DNA from: Nonomuraea jabiensis
GTDB taxonomy: Bacteria; Actinomycetota; Actinomycetes; Streptosporangiales; Streptosporangiaceae
Direction of reading: 5' to 3'
Assembly: GCF_014204795.1 (NCBI RefSeq)
Contig: NZ_JACHMB010000001.1
Span: forward strand, 248,001 to 312,000
Length of the DNA: 64,000 nucleotides
This document shows positions 24,402 through 33,810 of this stretch, in pieces. Under the pieces are notes generated by a model that made no database searches, had not been told where the DNA came from, and worked only from the letters and a program-made list of their open reading frames with translations. Each line of letters opens with the position of its first letter. The first letter of the stretch is position 1. A program made the translations under genes and the position numbers.

Positions 24402-25316
24402 ATGAGATTGATGTCAGCTCAGCTCCTGGCGCGGACCGCAGCCTCCCTTCACGGCTTGGCCCTCGGCGACGCCTTCGGCTCCCAATTCTTCGTTCCGACC
24501 AATCGTCACGCCCTCTCCTCTCGCCTTCTTCCACCCGCCCCGTGGCAGTGGACGGATGACACCGAAATGGCGTGCTCCATCTACCGCGTCCTGGCCGACC
24601 ACGGCACCATCGACCAAGACGAACTCGCCACGAGTTTCGCTACCCGTCATGACTTCGACCGCGGGTACGGCCCGGCGACGAACCGGATGCTCCGGCTGGT
24701 ACGTGAAGGAGGCGACTGGCGGGCGCTTTCTGCGGAGCTCTTCGACGGCAAGGGCTCGTGGGGCAATGGTGCCGCGATGCGGGTGGCACCGCTCGGCGCC
24801 TGGTTCGCCGACGACCTGACCGACGTCGTCCAACAGGCCACCCTGTCAGCGCAGGTAACTCACACACATCCCGAAGCGGTGGCCGGCGCCGTAGCCGTCG
24901 CGGTGGCCACAGCCCTGACCGTCAGCGACTCCGACCTGCCCGCCGGGCACTTCCTCGATCGAATCAGCGAACACGTGCCCGAGAGCATGGTCCACGACGG
25001 CATCGCCGAAGCCCGGCAGCTCCTCACCATCAGCGACCCCACATTGGCCGCCCAGATGCTCGGGAACGGGCGACAGGTCAGCGCTCACGACACGGTCCCG
25101 TTCACCCTCTGGGTGGCAGCTCGTTGTCGCCATGACTTCGAGGCGGCCATGTGGACCACGGCGGCGGCCGGTGGGGACGTCGACACCACGTGCGCCATCG
25201 TCGGCGGCATCATCGCAGCTTCCGAGCGCGATCACCTTCCACCACTGTGGAGAGCAAGATGCGAGCCACTACCCGACTGGGCAGGCGCCCCACCACTCGA
25301 CCATGAGTCCGCCTGA
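24402..25316 (+). CDS. ADP-ribosylglycohydrolase (DraG/ARH family)
   Basis: A 304-residue enzyme of the ADP-ribosylglycohydrolase fold. Metal-binding motifs are visible: LGDAFGSQ near residue 20, QWTDDTEMA near residue 48 and the C-terminal GGDVDTTCAIVGGI. These coordinate the binuclear Mg site that removes ADP-ribose from proteins or small molecules. Start ATG 24402 or the ATG 9 bases downstream; codons upstream look non-coding. It stands alone in a region of broken genes. A second, only distantly similar family member lies at 32.6-33.8 kb. Confidence 0.9.
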   Translation: MRLMSAQLLARTAASLHGLALGDAFGSQFFVPTNRHALSSRLLPPAPWQWTDDTEMACSIYRVLADHGTIDQDELATSFATRHDFDRGYGPATNRMLRLVREGGDWRALSAELFDGKGSWGNGAAMRVAPLGAWFADDLTDVVQQATLSAQVTHTHPEAVAGAVAVAVATALTVSDSDLPAGHFLDRISEHVPESMVHDGIAEARQLLTISDPTLAAQMLGNGRQVSAHDTVPFTLWVAARCRHDFEAAMWTTAAAGGDVDTTCAIVGGIIAASERDHLPPLWRARCEPLPDWAGAPPLDHESA

Positions 25317-25665
25317 CCCCTTGGGCAGCCATTGGGAAGGATCACCCGATGACCGTCGGACGAGAAGCGGATCGCCCTCGTGAAGTGGGCTGGGCGATCG
25401 CGATGGGGCGGCGTTCAGAGGTTCAGTCGAGGGCTTCGTACTCAGCCGACGGCAGGGCCAGCTCAGGGTGGTCCACATGGTAGCGATCGTTGTAGATCCT
25501 CACACGCCGAGCCGGCCCGCGCCCGCCGCCTCACGGCCGGGATCCTCGGCACTGAGGCGTGGACGACGTCCCTGGACGGGCTCGCCCGGCTGGAGCCGTC
25601 GGTTCTGGCCGCAGCCGCCGACGACCTCCTCCGCCCCCGTTGATCACAATAAAAGGGGATTATGC
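25317..25665. other. Gene debris, no intact gene
   Basis: About 350 bases with two short coding-looking tails. On the minus strand, NDRYHVDHPELALPSAEYEALD and a stop end at 25422. On the plus strand, AGILGTEAWTTSLDGLARLE leads to a stop at 25643. Neither has a start or recognisable family. They look like ends of deleted genes. Confidence 0.4.
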
Positions 25666-25704
25666 ATGACAAATCCGGAAAATGCCATCACTAGCAATTT
25701 TTGA
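25666..25704 (+). other. Possible 12-codon ORF in the P450 leader
   Basis: AAAAGGGGAT lies just before an ATG that opens MTNPENAITSNF and a stop. The stretch 25648-25740 is AT-rich compared with its surroundings. Tiny precursor genes upstream of P450s are known from biarylitide-type RiPPs, but this peptide lacks the aromatic residues expected for cross-linking. A longer overlapping frame from 25682 contains an aromatic run RQQWRWSDCP but has no stop before the P450 and only a weak ribosome site. Both are tentative. Confidence 0.2.
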
Positions 25705-25835
25705 ACCACCCGATTTAGCATCGGCACTACCTGAACAGACGCATCTGCCAACACACGATGGCCGGCAACAGTGGCGCTGGAGCGATTGCCCGATGACCTC
25801 GCCGGAGTGGCATCCGGCTCGAACGGGGAAGCGCA

Positions 25836-27044
25836 ATGAGTACATCCGAGCCCAACACCACCGCGACACCGACCTTCCCGATGGAGCGGACCTGCCCGCT
25901 CGCCCCGCCGGACGAGTATCAGCGGATGCGTGCCACCGCGCCGGTCGTCCGAGCCGCCCTGCCCAACGGCGCACCGGTCTGGGCGGTCACCCGCCACGCC
26001 GAGGCGCGGCAGATCCTCAGCGACCCGAGGATCAGCTCGAACACCGGACGCCCTGAACGGCCTCGCGGGCCCGACGACGATCGCCCCGACGACGGCTTCT
26101 TCGTCGACATGGATCCACCGGAACACAGCCGGTTCCGGCGGTTGCTGATCTCGGAGCTCGGTGCCCGTCCGATGGACGCCCTGCGCCCGGCCCTCCAGCG
26201 CGTCGCCGATACCGCGATCGACGAGGTGCTGGAGGCCGGAGCGCCCGCCGACCTCGTCGGTTCGTACGCGCGCCGGTTTCCGGCACGGGTCCTCTGCGCG
26301 TTGTTCGGTATCCCGGCCGGCGACCACGAGTTCTTCGAGTCACGGCTGCGGATGCTGTCGGTGACGAGTATGGATCCGAGTGTGGCGGCCCAGGCGTCCA
26401 GGGACGTTCGCGGTTATCTGCGCGAGCTCATCCGCAGCGCGGAGCGTGAACCGCACAAGGGAATGATCCGGCGGCTGGCCGCTAAACATCTGCCCACCGG
26501 TGAGCTGACCACGGACGAGCTGATCAACATCGGTTTTCTCCTGCTGCTCGCAGGTTACGACTCGCCCGCGAACACGATCTCCCTGGGCGTACTCACGCTG
26601 CTGCGGCACCCGGCGCAGCTTGCCGCGTTGCGTGCCGACTCGAGCCTGCTGCCGGGTGCGATCGAGGAGCTGCTGCGCTTCCACTCGGTGCAGGACTGGG
26701 TCAGCTTCGACCGGATCGCGACCGCCGACATGGAGATCGGCTCCGCGCGGATCCGCGCCGGTGACCGCCTGACGGTGCTGGCCGCGTCCGCCAATCGTGA
26801 TGAGCGGGCGTTCGAGAACCCGGACGAGTTCGACATCCGCCGGTCCGCCCACCACCACGTCGCCTTCGGCTACGGGATACACCAGTGCATCGGCCGCAAC
26901 CTCGCCCGCGCCGAGCTGCAGATCGCCTTCGGCACGCTGCTGGCCCGGATACCGACGCTGCGCCTGGCGGTCGGGTTCGAGGAGTTGCCGTTCGCCGACG
27001 ATGCCCCGTTCTTCGGGCTGCACGCGATGCCTGTTGCCTGGTAG
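25836..27044 (+). CDS. Cytochrome P450, bacterial class
   Basis: A 402-residue soluble P450 of the CYP105-like bacterial type. Visible: the substrate-side ACPLAPP-like N-terminus (ERTCPLAPPDEY), DPPEHSRFRR, I-helix LLLAGYDSPANTISLG (Asp-Ser in place of the common Glu-Thr pair), ExxR in EELLRF, and heme loop FGYGIHQCIGRNLARAEL with Cys351. It oxidises a small molecule using separate ferredoxin partners; none are encoded nearby. GGGGAAG precedes the ATG. It converges on the epimerase gene with 6 bases between stops. No substrate can be named. Confidence 0.93.
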   Translation: MSTSEPNTTATPTFPMERTCPLAPPDEYQRMRATAPVVRAALPNGAPVWAVTRHAEARQILSDPRISSNTGRPERPRGPDDDRPDDGFFVDMDPPEHSRFRRLLISELGARPMDALRPALQRVADTAIDEVLEAGAPADLVGSYARRFPARVLCALFGIPAGDHEFFESRLRMLSVTSMDPSVAAQASRDVRGYLRELIRSAEREPHKGMIRRLAAKHLPTGELTTDELINIGFLLLLAGYDSPANTISLGVLTLLRHPAQLAALRADSSLLPGAIEELLRFHSVQDWVSFDRIATADMEIGSARIRAGDRLTVLAASANRDERAFENPDEFDIRRSAHHHVAFGYGIHQCIGRNLARAELQIAFGTLLARIPTLRLAVGFEELPFADDAPFFGLHAMPVAW

Positions 27045-27050
27045 TGCCGC

Positions 27051-28058
27051 CTACGCGCCGGCGACATAGGCGTCCTCGGCCGCATAGGGGAACCAGACGT
27101 CGGGGCCGTGGCGAACGATCAGATCGGGGAAGACATCCTGCCAGCCTCCGCCGCCCGCCTCGGCCTCGGACACGGCGCGGGCGGCCCATTCGATGTCCTG
27201 GCGCAGCGCGTCGTCGTAGGAGACGGCGGGGCGGTATCCCAGCTCGGCACGGGCCCTGTCCAGGCTGAACACGATCTGCTCCGGCACATTCCACGGATGG
27301 AAACCCAGACCGTCCGGACGCGACGGGCCCGCGAAGGTGACGATCTCCGCCTCGTGGCCCATGACGGCGAAGATCCTGGCGCCGATCTCGGCGACGGTCA
27401 GCGGGTCGTCGGCGATGTTGAGGACCCGGGCCGCCGGGTGCCGCGCGCACAGATAGATCAGCTCGGCGACGTTCGCGACCGCCGTGGTGGGGAACCGGCT
27501 CCGCCCGTCCTGAGCGAGTACGACGTACGGCCGCCTGTCCAGCGCCCGCTTGATGAACGACCAGTGATCGAGCGACTTGCCGTACGGGCCGTGCAGCACG
27601 CCCGTACGCAGAATGCTGACCGGCAGGCCGGGCGTCGCCAGCAGGCAGCGCTCCAGCGCCGCCTTCCCCGCCGGATAGTCGTGGGCGTCGCGCTCGACCG
27701 TCGGCCACGTCTCCGGGATCGGCACCGGCAGGCCGGGAGCCTGGTAGACCGCTCCCGTCGAGATGACCACCAGCGAGCCGACCCGGCCGGCCAGCTGGGC
27801 GAGCTGCGCACCGTGGTACGGGGTGAACGCGACCGTGTCCAAAACCAGATCGTGGCCGTCGAGGGCCTTGAGCAGCGCCTCGGTGTCGGCCCGGTCGACC
27901 TGGACCGACACCACGCCATCCAGCTCCGCGGCGTCCGTACGGAGCCGGCGCTGCCCGAGTGTCACCGCATACCCGGCCGCGACGAGCCGGGCGGCTGCGG
28001 CCCGGCCGATCTGCCCCGTGCCTCCGATGACAAAGGCGCTTCGGCCGTGGACCGTCAT
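27051..28058 (-). CDS. NAD-dependent epimerase/dehydratase (extended SDR)
   Basis: A 335-residue protein with the N-terminal dinucleotide fold FVIGGTGQIGRAAAARL and the catalytic-type YPAGK (about residues 138-142) after ISTGAVYQ. The substrate domain holds LRTGVLHGPYGKSLDHW. Members act on nucleotide sugars or similar polyols; the substrate is undefined. It is monocistronic, convergent with the P450. Confidence 0.88.
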   Translation of the reverse strand: MTVHGRSAFVIGGTGQIGRAAAARLVAAGYAVTLGQRRLRTDAAELDGVVSVQVDRADTEALLKALDGHDLVLDTVAFTPYHGAQLAQLAGRVGSLVVISTGAVYQAPGLPVPIPETWPTVERDAHDYPAGKAALERCLLATPGLPVSILRTGVLHGPYGKSLDHWSFIKRALDRRPYVVLAQDGRSRFPTTAVANVAELIYLCARHPAARVLNIADDPLTVAEIGARIFAVMGHEAEIVTFAGPSRPDGLGFHPWNVPEQIVFSLDRARAELGYRPAVSYDDALRQDIEWAARAVSEAEAGGGGWQDVFPDLIVRHGPDVWFPYAAEDAYVAGA

Positions 28059-28090
28059 CAGCCGATCTTAACCCGCCACAGTCAAAACTC

Positions 28091-28150
28091 GAGGGCATCG
28101 GACTGCCGCCGGTCCGGCTGCATGACCTGCGGCACGGCGCCGCCACCCCG
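28091..28150 (+). pseudogene. Tyrosine-recombinase (phage integrase) fragment
   Basis: The frame from 28091 reads EGIGLPPVRLHDLRHGAAT, the HxLRHGxAT box around the second catalytic Arg of tyrosine recombinases. Nothing upstream or downstream continues the family, so this is a scar of an integrated element. Confidence 0.65.
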
Positions 28151-28246
28151 GTGCCGGCCGCGCACCCGGACTGGGCTGGTGCTGAGCACCGCAACCGGCC
28201 GGTAAATGGATGGCGACCCTCCAGACCCGCCCCTACACTCGGCCTC

Positions 28247-28319
28247 ATGGCTCTGCCCCGAATTTCCTAGCCAGGACACCCGCTCCCACGCCACCCGTGT
28301 GTCCTCTAGCAAATCCGGA
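28247..28319 (+). promoter_or_regulatory. Candidate attenuator leader of the ABC-F gene
   Basis: A 7-codon ORF (MALPRIS, 28247-28270) ends in a TAG that lies in the left arm of a stem-loop: CTAG 28267-28270 plus AGGACAC 28273-28279 pairs with GTGTCCT 28309-28315 plus CTAG 28316-28319 (two bulged bases). The stem ends 10 bases before the ABC-F ATG. Short leader ORFs with stems of this kind control several antibiotic-resistance ABC-F genes by ribosome stalling. The short ORF lacks a clear ribosome site, so this is tentative. Confidence 0.4.
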
Positions 28320-28329
28320 GTGCAGTTCC

Positions 28330-29913
28330 ATGCTCACCTTCCGTGGCCTCGACGTACGTGCGGGCGCCCGCCTCCTGCTGTCCGGCGTCACCGCCCACGT
28401 CGCCGCCGGCGACCGCGTCGGCCTGGTCGGCCGTAACGGCGCCGGCAAAACGACCCTCATGAAGACCCTCGCCGGAGTGCTCCCGCCCGCGGCCGGCGAG
28501 ATCGTCCGCACCGGCCCCGTCGGCTACCTGCCGCAGGACCCGGCCGCCGCCGACCCGGCCGTCACCGTCCTCGACCGCGTCCTGTCCGTTCGCGGCCTCG
28601 ACCGGGCGGTCCGCGACCTGCGGGCCGCCGAGTCCGCCCTGGCCGAGCGCGGCGACGAGCGGGCCATGGCCCGTTACGTCCGGGTCGAGGCCGAGTTCCA
28701 GGCCCGCGGCGGTTACGCGGCCGAGGCCGAGGCCGCCCGCGTCGCCGCCGGGCTCGGCCTGCCCGACCGGGTGCTGAACCGGCCGGTGGGCGACCTGTCA
28801 GGCGGGCAGCGCCGCCGCGTGGAGCTGGCCCGGGTACTGTTCGCCGAGCCCGGCGTCCTGCTGCTCGACGAGCCGACGAACCATCTCGACGGCGACTCCG
28901 TAGCCTGGCTGCGCTCGTTCCTGGCCGGCCATACCGGGGGCCTGGTCCTCATCACCCATGACACCGGGCTGCTGGCCGACGTGGTCAACCGCGTCTGGCA
29001 CGTCGAGCACGGCGCGCTGGAGGCGCGCAACACCGGCTGGCACGCCTACCTCGCCGACCGCGAGGCCGACGAGCGGCGCAGGACGCGCCTGCGGGCCACC
29101 GCCGAGCGCAAGGCCGCCGCGCTTCAGGCCCAGGCCGGCCGCATGCGCTCCAACGTGGCCACCGCGACCAGGGCCAGGGACATGGCCCGGCGCGCGGAAC
29201 GCATGCTCGCCGAGACTCCCCCGCCCCGCGCCGCCGAGAAGGTCGCGCGCATCCGGCTGCCCGAGCCCGCGCCCAGCGGCCGCACGCCACTCGGCGCGAT
29301 CAGCCTGGCCAAGTCGTACGGCGGGCGGCCGGTGCTGGCCGGGGTGGACCTGGCCGTCGACCGGGGCAGCCGGCTCGTGGTCCTGGGGCTCAACGGCGCG
29401 GGCAAGACCACGCTGCTCAGGCTGCTGGCCGGGTACGAGCGGCCCGATTCGGGACGGGTCGTGCACGGACACGGGCTGCGGCTGGGCTACTTCGCCCAGG
29501 AGCACGACACGCTCGACCCGGCGCACACGGTCGGGCGGCACCTGGCCGCCGCAGCCCCGCACCTGAGCGACGGCGAGGCCCGGACGGTGCTGGGGTCGTT
29601 CCTGTTCGGCGGCGACGACGTGGACAAGCCCGTCGGGGTGCTGTCGGGCGGGGAGAAGACCCGGCTGGCGCTGGCCGGGCTGGTCAGCTCCCAGGCCAAC
29701 GTGCTGCTGCTGGACGAGCCGACCAACAACCTCGACCCGGCCTCCAAGGCCGAGGTGCTGGCGGCGGTGGCCGCGTACCGTGGGGCCGTGGTGATGGTCA
29801 CGCACGACCAGGAGGCCGTCGCGGCGCTCCGGCCGGACCGGGTGCTGCTGCTGCCCGACGGGGTTGAAGACCTGTGGAACGACGGGTACGCCGATTTGAT
29901 CACCCTGGTCTGA
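28330..29913 (+). CDS. ABC-F family ATPase (ribosome-acting)
   Basis: A 527-residue protein with two ATPase domains and no membrane segments. Walker A: GRNGAGKTT (about 32-40) and GLNGAGKTT (about 353-361). Signatures: LSGGQRRRVELAR and LSGGEKTRLALAG. Walker B: LLLDEPTNHLD and LLLDEPTNNLD. The linker between the domains is rich in Arg and Ala. ABC-F proteins act on the ribosome; several give resistance to macrolides, lincosamides or pleuromutilins, others are housekeeping. The start at 28330 follows ccggag; an in-frame ATG at 28210 would add 40 residues overlapping the integrase scar and leader, so it was rejected. Confidence 0.9.
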   Translation: MLTFRGLDVRAGARLLLSGVTAHVAAGDRVGLVGRNGAGKTTLMKTLAGVLPPAAGEIVRTGPVGYLPQDPAAADPAVTVLDRVLSVRGLDRAVRDLRAAESALAERGDERAMARYVRVEAEFQARGGYAAEAEAARVAAGLGLPDRVLNRPVGDLSGGQRRRVELARVLFAEPGVLLLDEPTNHLDGDSVAWLRSFLAGHTGGLVLITHDTGLLADVVNRVWHVEHGALEARNTGWHAYLADREADERRRTRLRATAERKAAALQAQAGRMRSNVATATRARDMARRAERMLAETPPPRAAEKVARIRLPEPAPSGRTPLGAISLAKSYGGRPVLAGVDLAVDRGSRLVVLGLNGAGKTTLLRLLAGYERPDSGRVVHGHGLRLGYFAQEHDTLDPAHTVGRHLAAAAPHLSDGEARTVLGSFLFGGDDVDKPVGVLSGGEKTRLALAGLVSSQANVLLLDEPTNNLDPASKAEVLAAVAAYRGAVVMVTHDQEAVAALRPDRVLLLPDGVEDLWNDGYADLITLV

Positions 29914-29950
29914 TCACGCCACGCGAGGAGGGCTTCCGAGCGGCAGGTGC

Positions 29951-32347
29951 CTAAGTGGCGACGAGCTGGCGGGTGATGCTGGGATCGCTGATCCCGGTGT
30001 CGTCCGCCAGCAGGAACGCCTTCGACAAGATGACCGACAGCATGCCGCCGTCCTCCTCGAACGGCAGGAACACCGGTGCGGCGGAGCGGTCGCGGCCGGG
30101 GACGATGCACAGGTAGGCGTCGTTCGGCTCCATCAGGATGTTGCCCGACCCCAGATGAATCCGGTAGGTGCGCAGGTGCCCCCGCACGCGCAGGAACCGG
30201 TCGGTCAGCTCGACCCGGTCGGCGATCTTCAGCCGGGGCAGCAGCCGGGCCAGCGCGTCACGCCGCGTGCGAGCGGTCTCGCTCAGCTCGCCGAACCCGT
30301 ACGACTGCCCGTAGCCGTCGTGCCCGGCCGCCGCCTGCTGGTCGAGCCCCAGGGACCCGACCCCCACGGCGAGGTCGGCGTCGCGCAGCAGCTCCGACAG
30401 CACCAGCGGCGGCACTTCGGTGAGCGGCGCGTCGCCGGGAAGATCCGCGTGGCGGAACCGGATCGCGTCGGTGACGGCGCAGGAGGCCGTGCCCCAGTCG
30501 TCCTGCCGGGGGTCGGAGGCGACCTGCATGCCCCAGCTCGCCTGCCAGCCGGCGAGCGTCTTGACGGCCGCCCCTACGTCGCCGTCGCACTCGTAGTCCC
30601 AGTGACCGATCGACAGCCCGCTCCAGCCGCGCTGCTCCAGCAGCGCCTTGGCCTGCCCGTAGCGCACGAAGTGGCCCTTGAACCGGTCGGAGTGGGTGCG
30701 GGCGCGCTCCTCGGCCGGGGTGAGCAGGTAGACCTCGCGGAACGTCTGCTTGAACGGCTGCCTGATCCCCCGCTCCAGCAGGTGGTCGCGCCAGCCGCGC
30801 ACCCCCTCGGCGCTCTCCTGGATGGGGTGCCACAACCGGACGGGCGTGTCGGCGCCCGGACGCACGGATTCGCCGCTCGCGTCGGCCAGTGCCCAGCCGC
30901 CCCCGCTCCTGACCGGCAGCCCGGCGAACCCGTCGGGGAGCCGCCAGATGAGGGCGCGGGTGTAGGGGCCGGTGACCGGATGGTCGAAGAAGTACTGCTC
31001 GGCCTCCTGCCAGGGCAGCTCCCGTTGGACGATGAGCATCTGCTCCAGGCGCAGCCGCTCGGCGGCCTGCGTGCGTTTGAGGTCTTTCAGCGTGGCCTTG
31101 AGATCGGCGAGCACCGGATCCTTGCGGATGGCCTGGGGCGCCGACTTGACGACGCGCCCGGACGCGTTGACGAACCGCAGCACCGGCCCGTCGACGTCGA
31201 GCCGGACGACGCAGCCGCCGACCTCCTCCTCCCGGACCCCGTCGGGCCCGAGCCCGAAGGCCGGGACCGTCCGGTCGACGAGCTGTTCGTGGCTCAATCC
31301 CTCCTGTACGGCCACCGCGTCGAGGGCATCGGACGCCTTCGCCAGCAGGGCCGGCCTGCGCAGCCTTGCCCGCACGCGCGCGAGCACGCCCACCGTGTCG
31401 AGGCCGCCCCGCTTGGCCAGCACGTTCAGTGCGGCGTTGGCCAGTCTCTCGTTGCGGCAGACGGCAGCGCCGCCGGTGCCGTTGCGCCCGATGCCGCAGT
31501 TGATGGCGACGTCGCCGAGCAGCGTGGACACCCAGGGCGCGTCGATCACCTCACAGGTCCACAGCATGCCGCGCAGCGGGAGGGCGGTGTGGCGGTCGAG
31601 GAAGACCCTGCCGCCGGGCTCGCGGCTCTCGCGATGGGTGGCCAGGCGGGAGAGGATCTCGCGCAGCACCGCCACGCCGTCGTCGGTGAGCAGCGTGCGG
31701 ACCTTGGCGAGCCAGGGTTCGCTGGCCCTGTTGGCCTTGGCCTTGCGCCAGTGTTTCAGCAGCGGCAGCACGGCGGGGTCAGCCAGCCGGGCGGCGTACT
31801 TGCCCGCCATGGCCCGGGCGATGGGGTCGCCGTCCCAGACCAGGCTGCGCACGACCCCGGCCGGCCCGTGCTCCGGGGGCTCGGTGAGGACGCGCTCCAG
31901 GTCCTTGCGTAACGCGACCCGTCCGGGGCTGCGGTGGGCCGGGTGCCACGGCGGCGCGTCACCAAGGATCTGACGGCGTTCGGGGTATCCGAGCGTCGCG
32001 ATGGCGGCCAGCGGAATCCGGTACAGCTCGGCGTGGCCGGTGTGACCGCAGCTCGACAGCGCGTCGGCGATCGCCCACAGGGAACGCGTGTCCTCGAACG
32101 TCCAGGGGATGTCGTCATCGGCCACCTCGCGTACCAGCCGGAGCACCTCCTCCGGGTGCTCGTGGCCGCCCTTGTCGCCCAGGCTGAGCCGCAGCTGCGC
32201 CCACAGGCCGAACGCCCGGCGCCCGGCCTCGTCGGCGCCGGGCCGCCGGCCCGCGTCGTACCGGGCGAACAGCTCACGCGGCAGCCCCTTGAGGCGGTAG
32301 TTGAGCAGGTAGCCGTGGGACCTGGGAAAGTTGTCGAGCACGCCCAT
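29951..32347 (-). CDS. DUF4132 domain protein
   Basis: A 798-residue cytosolic protein. The C-terminal part has the DUF4132 core (FRVRGHLRTYRIHLGSGNILMEP-like region at about 705-725, then PFEEDGGMLSVILSKAFLLADD) and ends ISDPSITRQL. The N-terminal 450 residues look helical, repeat-like. Function is unknown; relatives often neighbour MoxR/VWA or WGR-type genes, absent here. ATG 32347 was chosen because GGAGG lies seven bases upstream; an in-frame upstream start would add 53 low-complexity residues. Confidence 0.85.
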   Translation of the reverse strand: MGVLDNFPRSHGYLLNYRLKGLPRELFARYDAGRRPGADEAGRRAFGLWAQLRLSLGDKGGHEHPEEVLRLVREVADDDIPWTFEDTRSLWAIADALSSCGHTGHAELYRIPLAAIATLGYPERRQILGDAPPWHPAHRSPGRVALRKDLERVLTEPPEHGPAGVVRSLVWDGDPIARAMAGKYAARLADPAVLPLLKHWRKAKANRASEPWLAKVRTLLTDDGVAVLREILSRLATHRESREPGGRVFLDRHTALPLRGMLWTCEVIDAPWVSTLLGDVAINCGIGRNGTGGAAVCRNERLANAALNVLAKRGGLDTVGVLARVRARLRRPALLAKASDALDAVAVQEGLSHEQLVDRTVPAFGLGPDGVREEEVGGCVVRLDVDGPVLRFVNASGRVVKSAPQAIRKDPVLADLKATLKDLKRTQAAERLRLEQMLIVQRELPWQEAEQYFFDHPVTGPYTRALIWRLPDGFAGLPVRSGGGWALADASGESVRPGADTPVRLWHPIQESAEGVRGWRDHLLERGIRQPFKQTFREVYLLTPAEERARTHSDRFKGHFVRYGQAKALLEQRGWSGLSIGHWDYECDGDVGAAVKTLAGWQASWGMQVASDPRQDDWGTASCAVTDAIRFRHADLPGDAPLTEVPPLVLSELLRDADLAVGVGSLGLDQQAAAGHDGYGQSYGFGELSETARTRRDALARLLPRLKIADRVELTDRFLRVRGHLRTYRIHLGSGNILMEPNDAYLCIVPGRDRSAAPVFLPFEEDGGMLSVILSKAFLLADDTGISDPSITRQLVAT

Positions 32348-32586
32348 GTCAGCCTCCGGCCCGCGACACGAGACCGACGAGCTCGCGCGCCCGGCTCGCG
32401 TCGGGCCGAGCGGGAAGGGCGATCTCGGCTGAGCACCTGCCGGTGGCGCTCGCGTCTGTGAAGGTGGCCGTGGCCATGGGGGGCTCCATCGTCGTCGGTC
32501 GGTCAACGTGCAAGGCCATAGTTATCAACGGGCACCGACAATCAGGAGGCGGGCGCGAGCCGGAGCTTGGGCGTTCGGGCCAGAGG

Positions 32587-33756
32587 TCAAACGCCCGGGT
32601 ATTTGGTGAACCAGGCCTCGCAGTAAGCCGCGGCGCCGCCGTCCGTCATCTGGGTCGCGAAGTCATCGGCCAGTTCCGTGATGGTGGCCCGCCCTTCGAG
32701 CCGGACCAGCCACTCCCCCGGCAGGACGGCGTCCCCGTAACGGGCGCCCAGGAGGTTGCCGCACATCGCGCCCGTGGAGTCGCTGTCACCGGAGTGGTTG
32801 ACCGCCAGCAGCAACGCCTGCTGGAACGGCGTGATCCCCGGGTACGCGCCGAACCCGTCCCCTCGATGACCGGCCGGAGCCTGCTCCACCAGGGCGCAGT
32901 AGACCGCGATGGCCAGCGCCTCCTCGGCCACCCACCCGCCGCCCAGCGTCTCTACCCGCTCCGGCGAAGGCTGTCCGCGATCGGCGAGCTCGACCGCCGC
33001 CTGCAGGGCCCGCGAGGTCTCCTCGTGCCCGGCGCACGTGGCGAGGCGGCCCAGCGCTCCGTCCACCGCCTCGCGCAGGCCGGCACCGTGCACCAGTGAA
33101 TGGACCAGCATCGCGAACGCCCCCGCCGCGAGGTAGGCGGTCGGATGGCCGTGCGTGATCCGCGCGCACTCCGCCGCCAACGCGAAGACCGCGCGATCCG
33201 GCCAGTCCAGCAGCCCGAACGGCGCGGACCGCATGACCGCGCCGCACCCCTTGGACCCGGGATTGACCGGCCCGGCCCGGCCCTCCACCGCGAACTCGTC
33301 GAACTCGAGAGGCTCCCAGACCTCGCCCCGCAACCCGGACAGGCAGGCCGAGCCGGGGGAACGACGGCTGTACAGCCACCGCTGCTCCCGGAGCCATCCG
33401 TTACGGACGTGATCGTCTCTCGCGGGTGGCGGGGCGGCGTGCTCCTGGGTGTCCAGCCACCGCAGGTAGGCGTGCCGTACCACGGCGGGTACGTCGCAGA
33501 TGCCCTTGTGCGTGCCGCGGATGTCCGCGCGCATCAGTCCTTCCATGGTGAAGAGCGTCAGCTGCGTGTCGTCGGTCACCCGTCCACCGCCCTCAGCGGC
33601 GAACCCGGTGAGGCCCGAATCGCCGTACCGTGCCCTGATCGCGGCGATGGAGTCGAGCTCGACCGGCGCCCCGAGCGCGTCACCGATCGCCCCCGCCAGC
33701 ATGCACCCTCTGACCCGCCCGCGATACACGCTCAGCGTCTCCGGGGAGAGTTCCAT
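32587..33756 (-). CDS. ADP-ribosylglycohydrolase family protein
   Basis: A 389-residue member of the ADP-ribosylglycohydrolase family. Metal motifs: GAIGDALGAPVE (about 22-33), GRVTDDTQLTLFT (about 58-70) and NHSGDSDSTGAMCGN (about 318-332). All acidic ligands appear kept, so it should be active. It may remove ADP-ribose from proteins or nucleic acid, or act on small ADP-ribosyl compounds. It is downstream of a TetR gene on the same strand but with a 54-base gap, and upstream of DUF4132 with 240 bases between. Confidence 0.92.
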   Translation of the reverse strand: MELSPETLSVYRGRVRGCMLAGAIGDALGAPVELDSIAAIRARYGDSGLTGFAAEGGGRVTDDTQLTLFTMEGLMRADIRGTHKGICDVPAVVRHAYLRWLDTQEHAAPPPARDDHVRNGWLREQRWLYSRRSPGSACLSGLRGEVWEPLEFDEFAVEGRAGPVNPGSKGCGAVMRSAPFGLLDWPDRAVFALAAECARITHGHPTAYLAAGAFAMLVHSLVHGAGLREAVDGALGRLATCAGHEETSRALQAAVELADRGQPSPERVETLGGGWVAEEALAIAVYCALVEQAPAGHRGDGFGAYPGITPFQQALLLAVNHSGDSDSTGAMCGNLLGARYGDAVLPGEWLVRLEGRATITELADDFATQMTDGGAAAYCEAWFTKYPGV

Positions 33757-33810
33757 GACCGCCTCCCATTCGTCGAACGAACCCTCACCGAGAGTAGGAC
33801 GCGATCCGTC

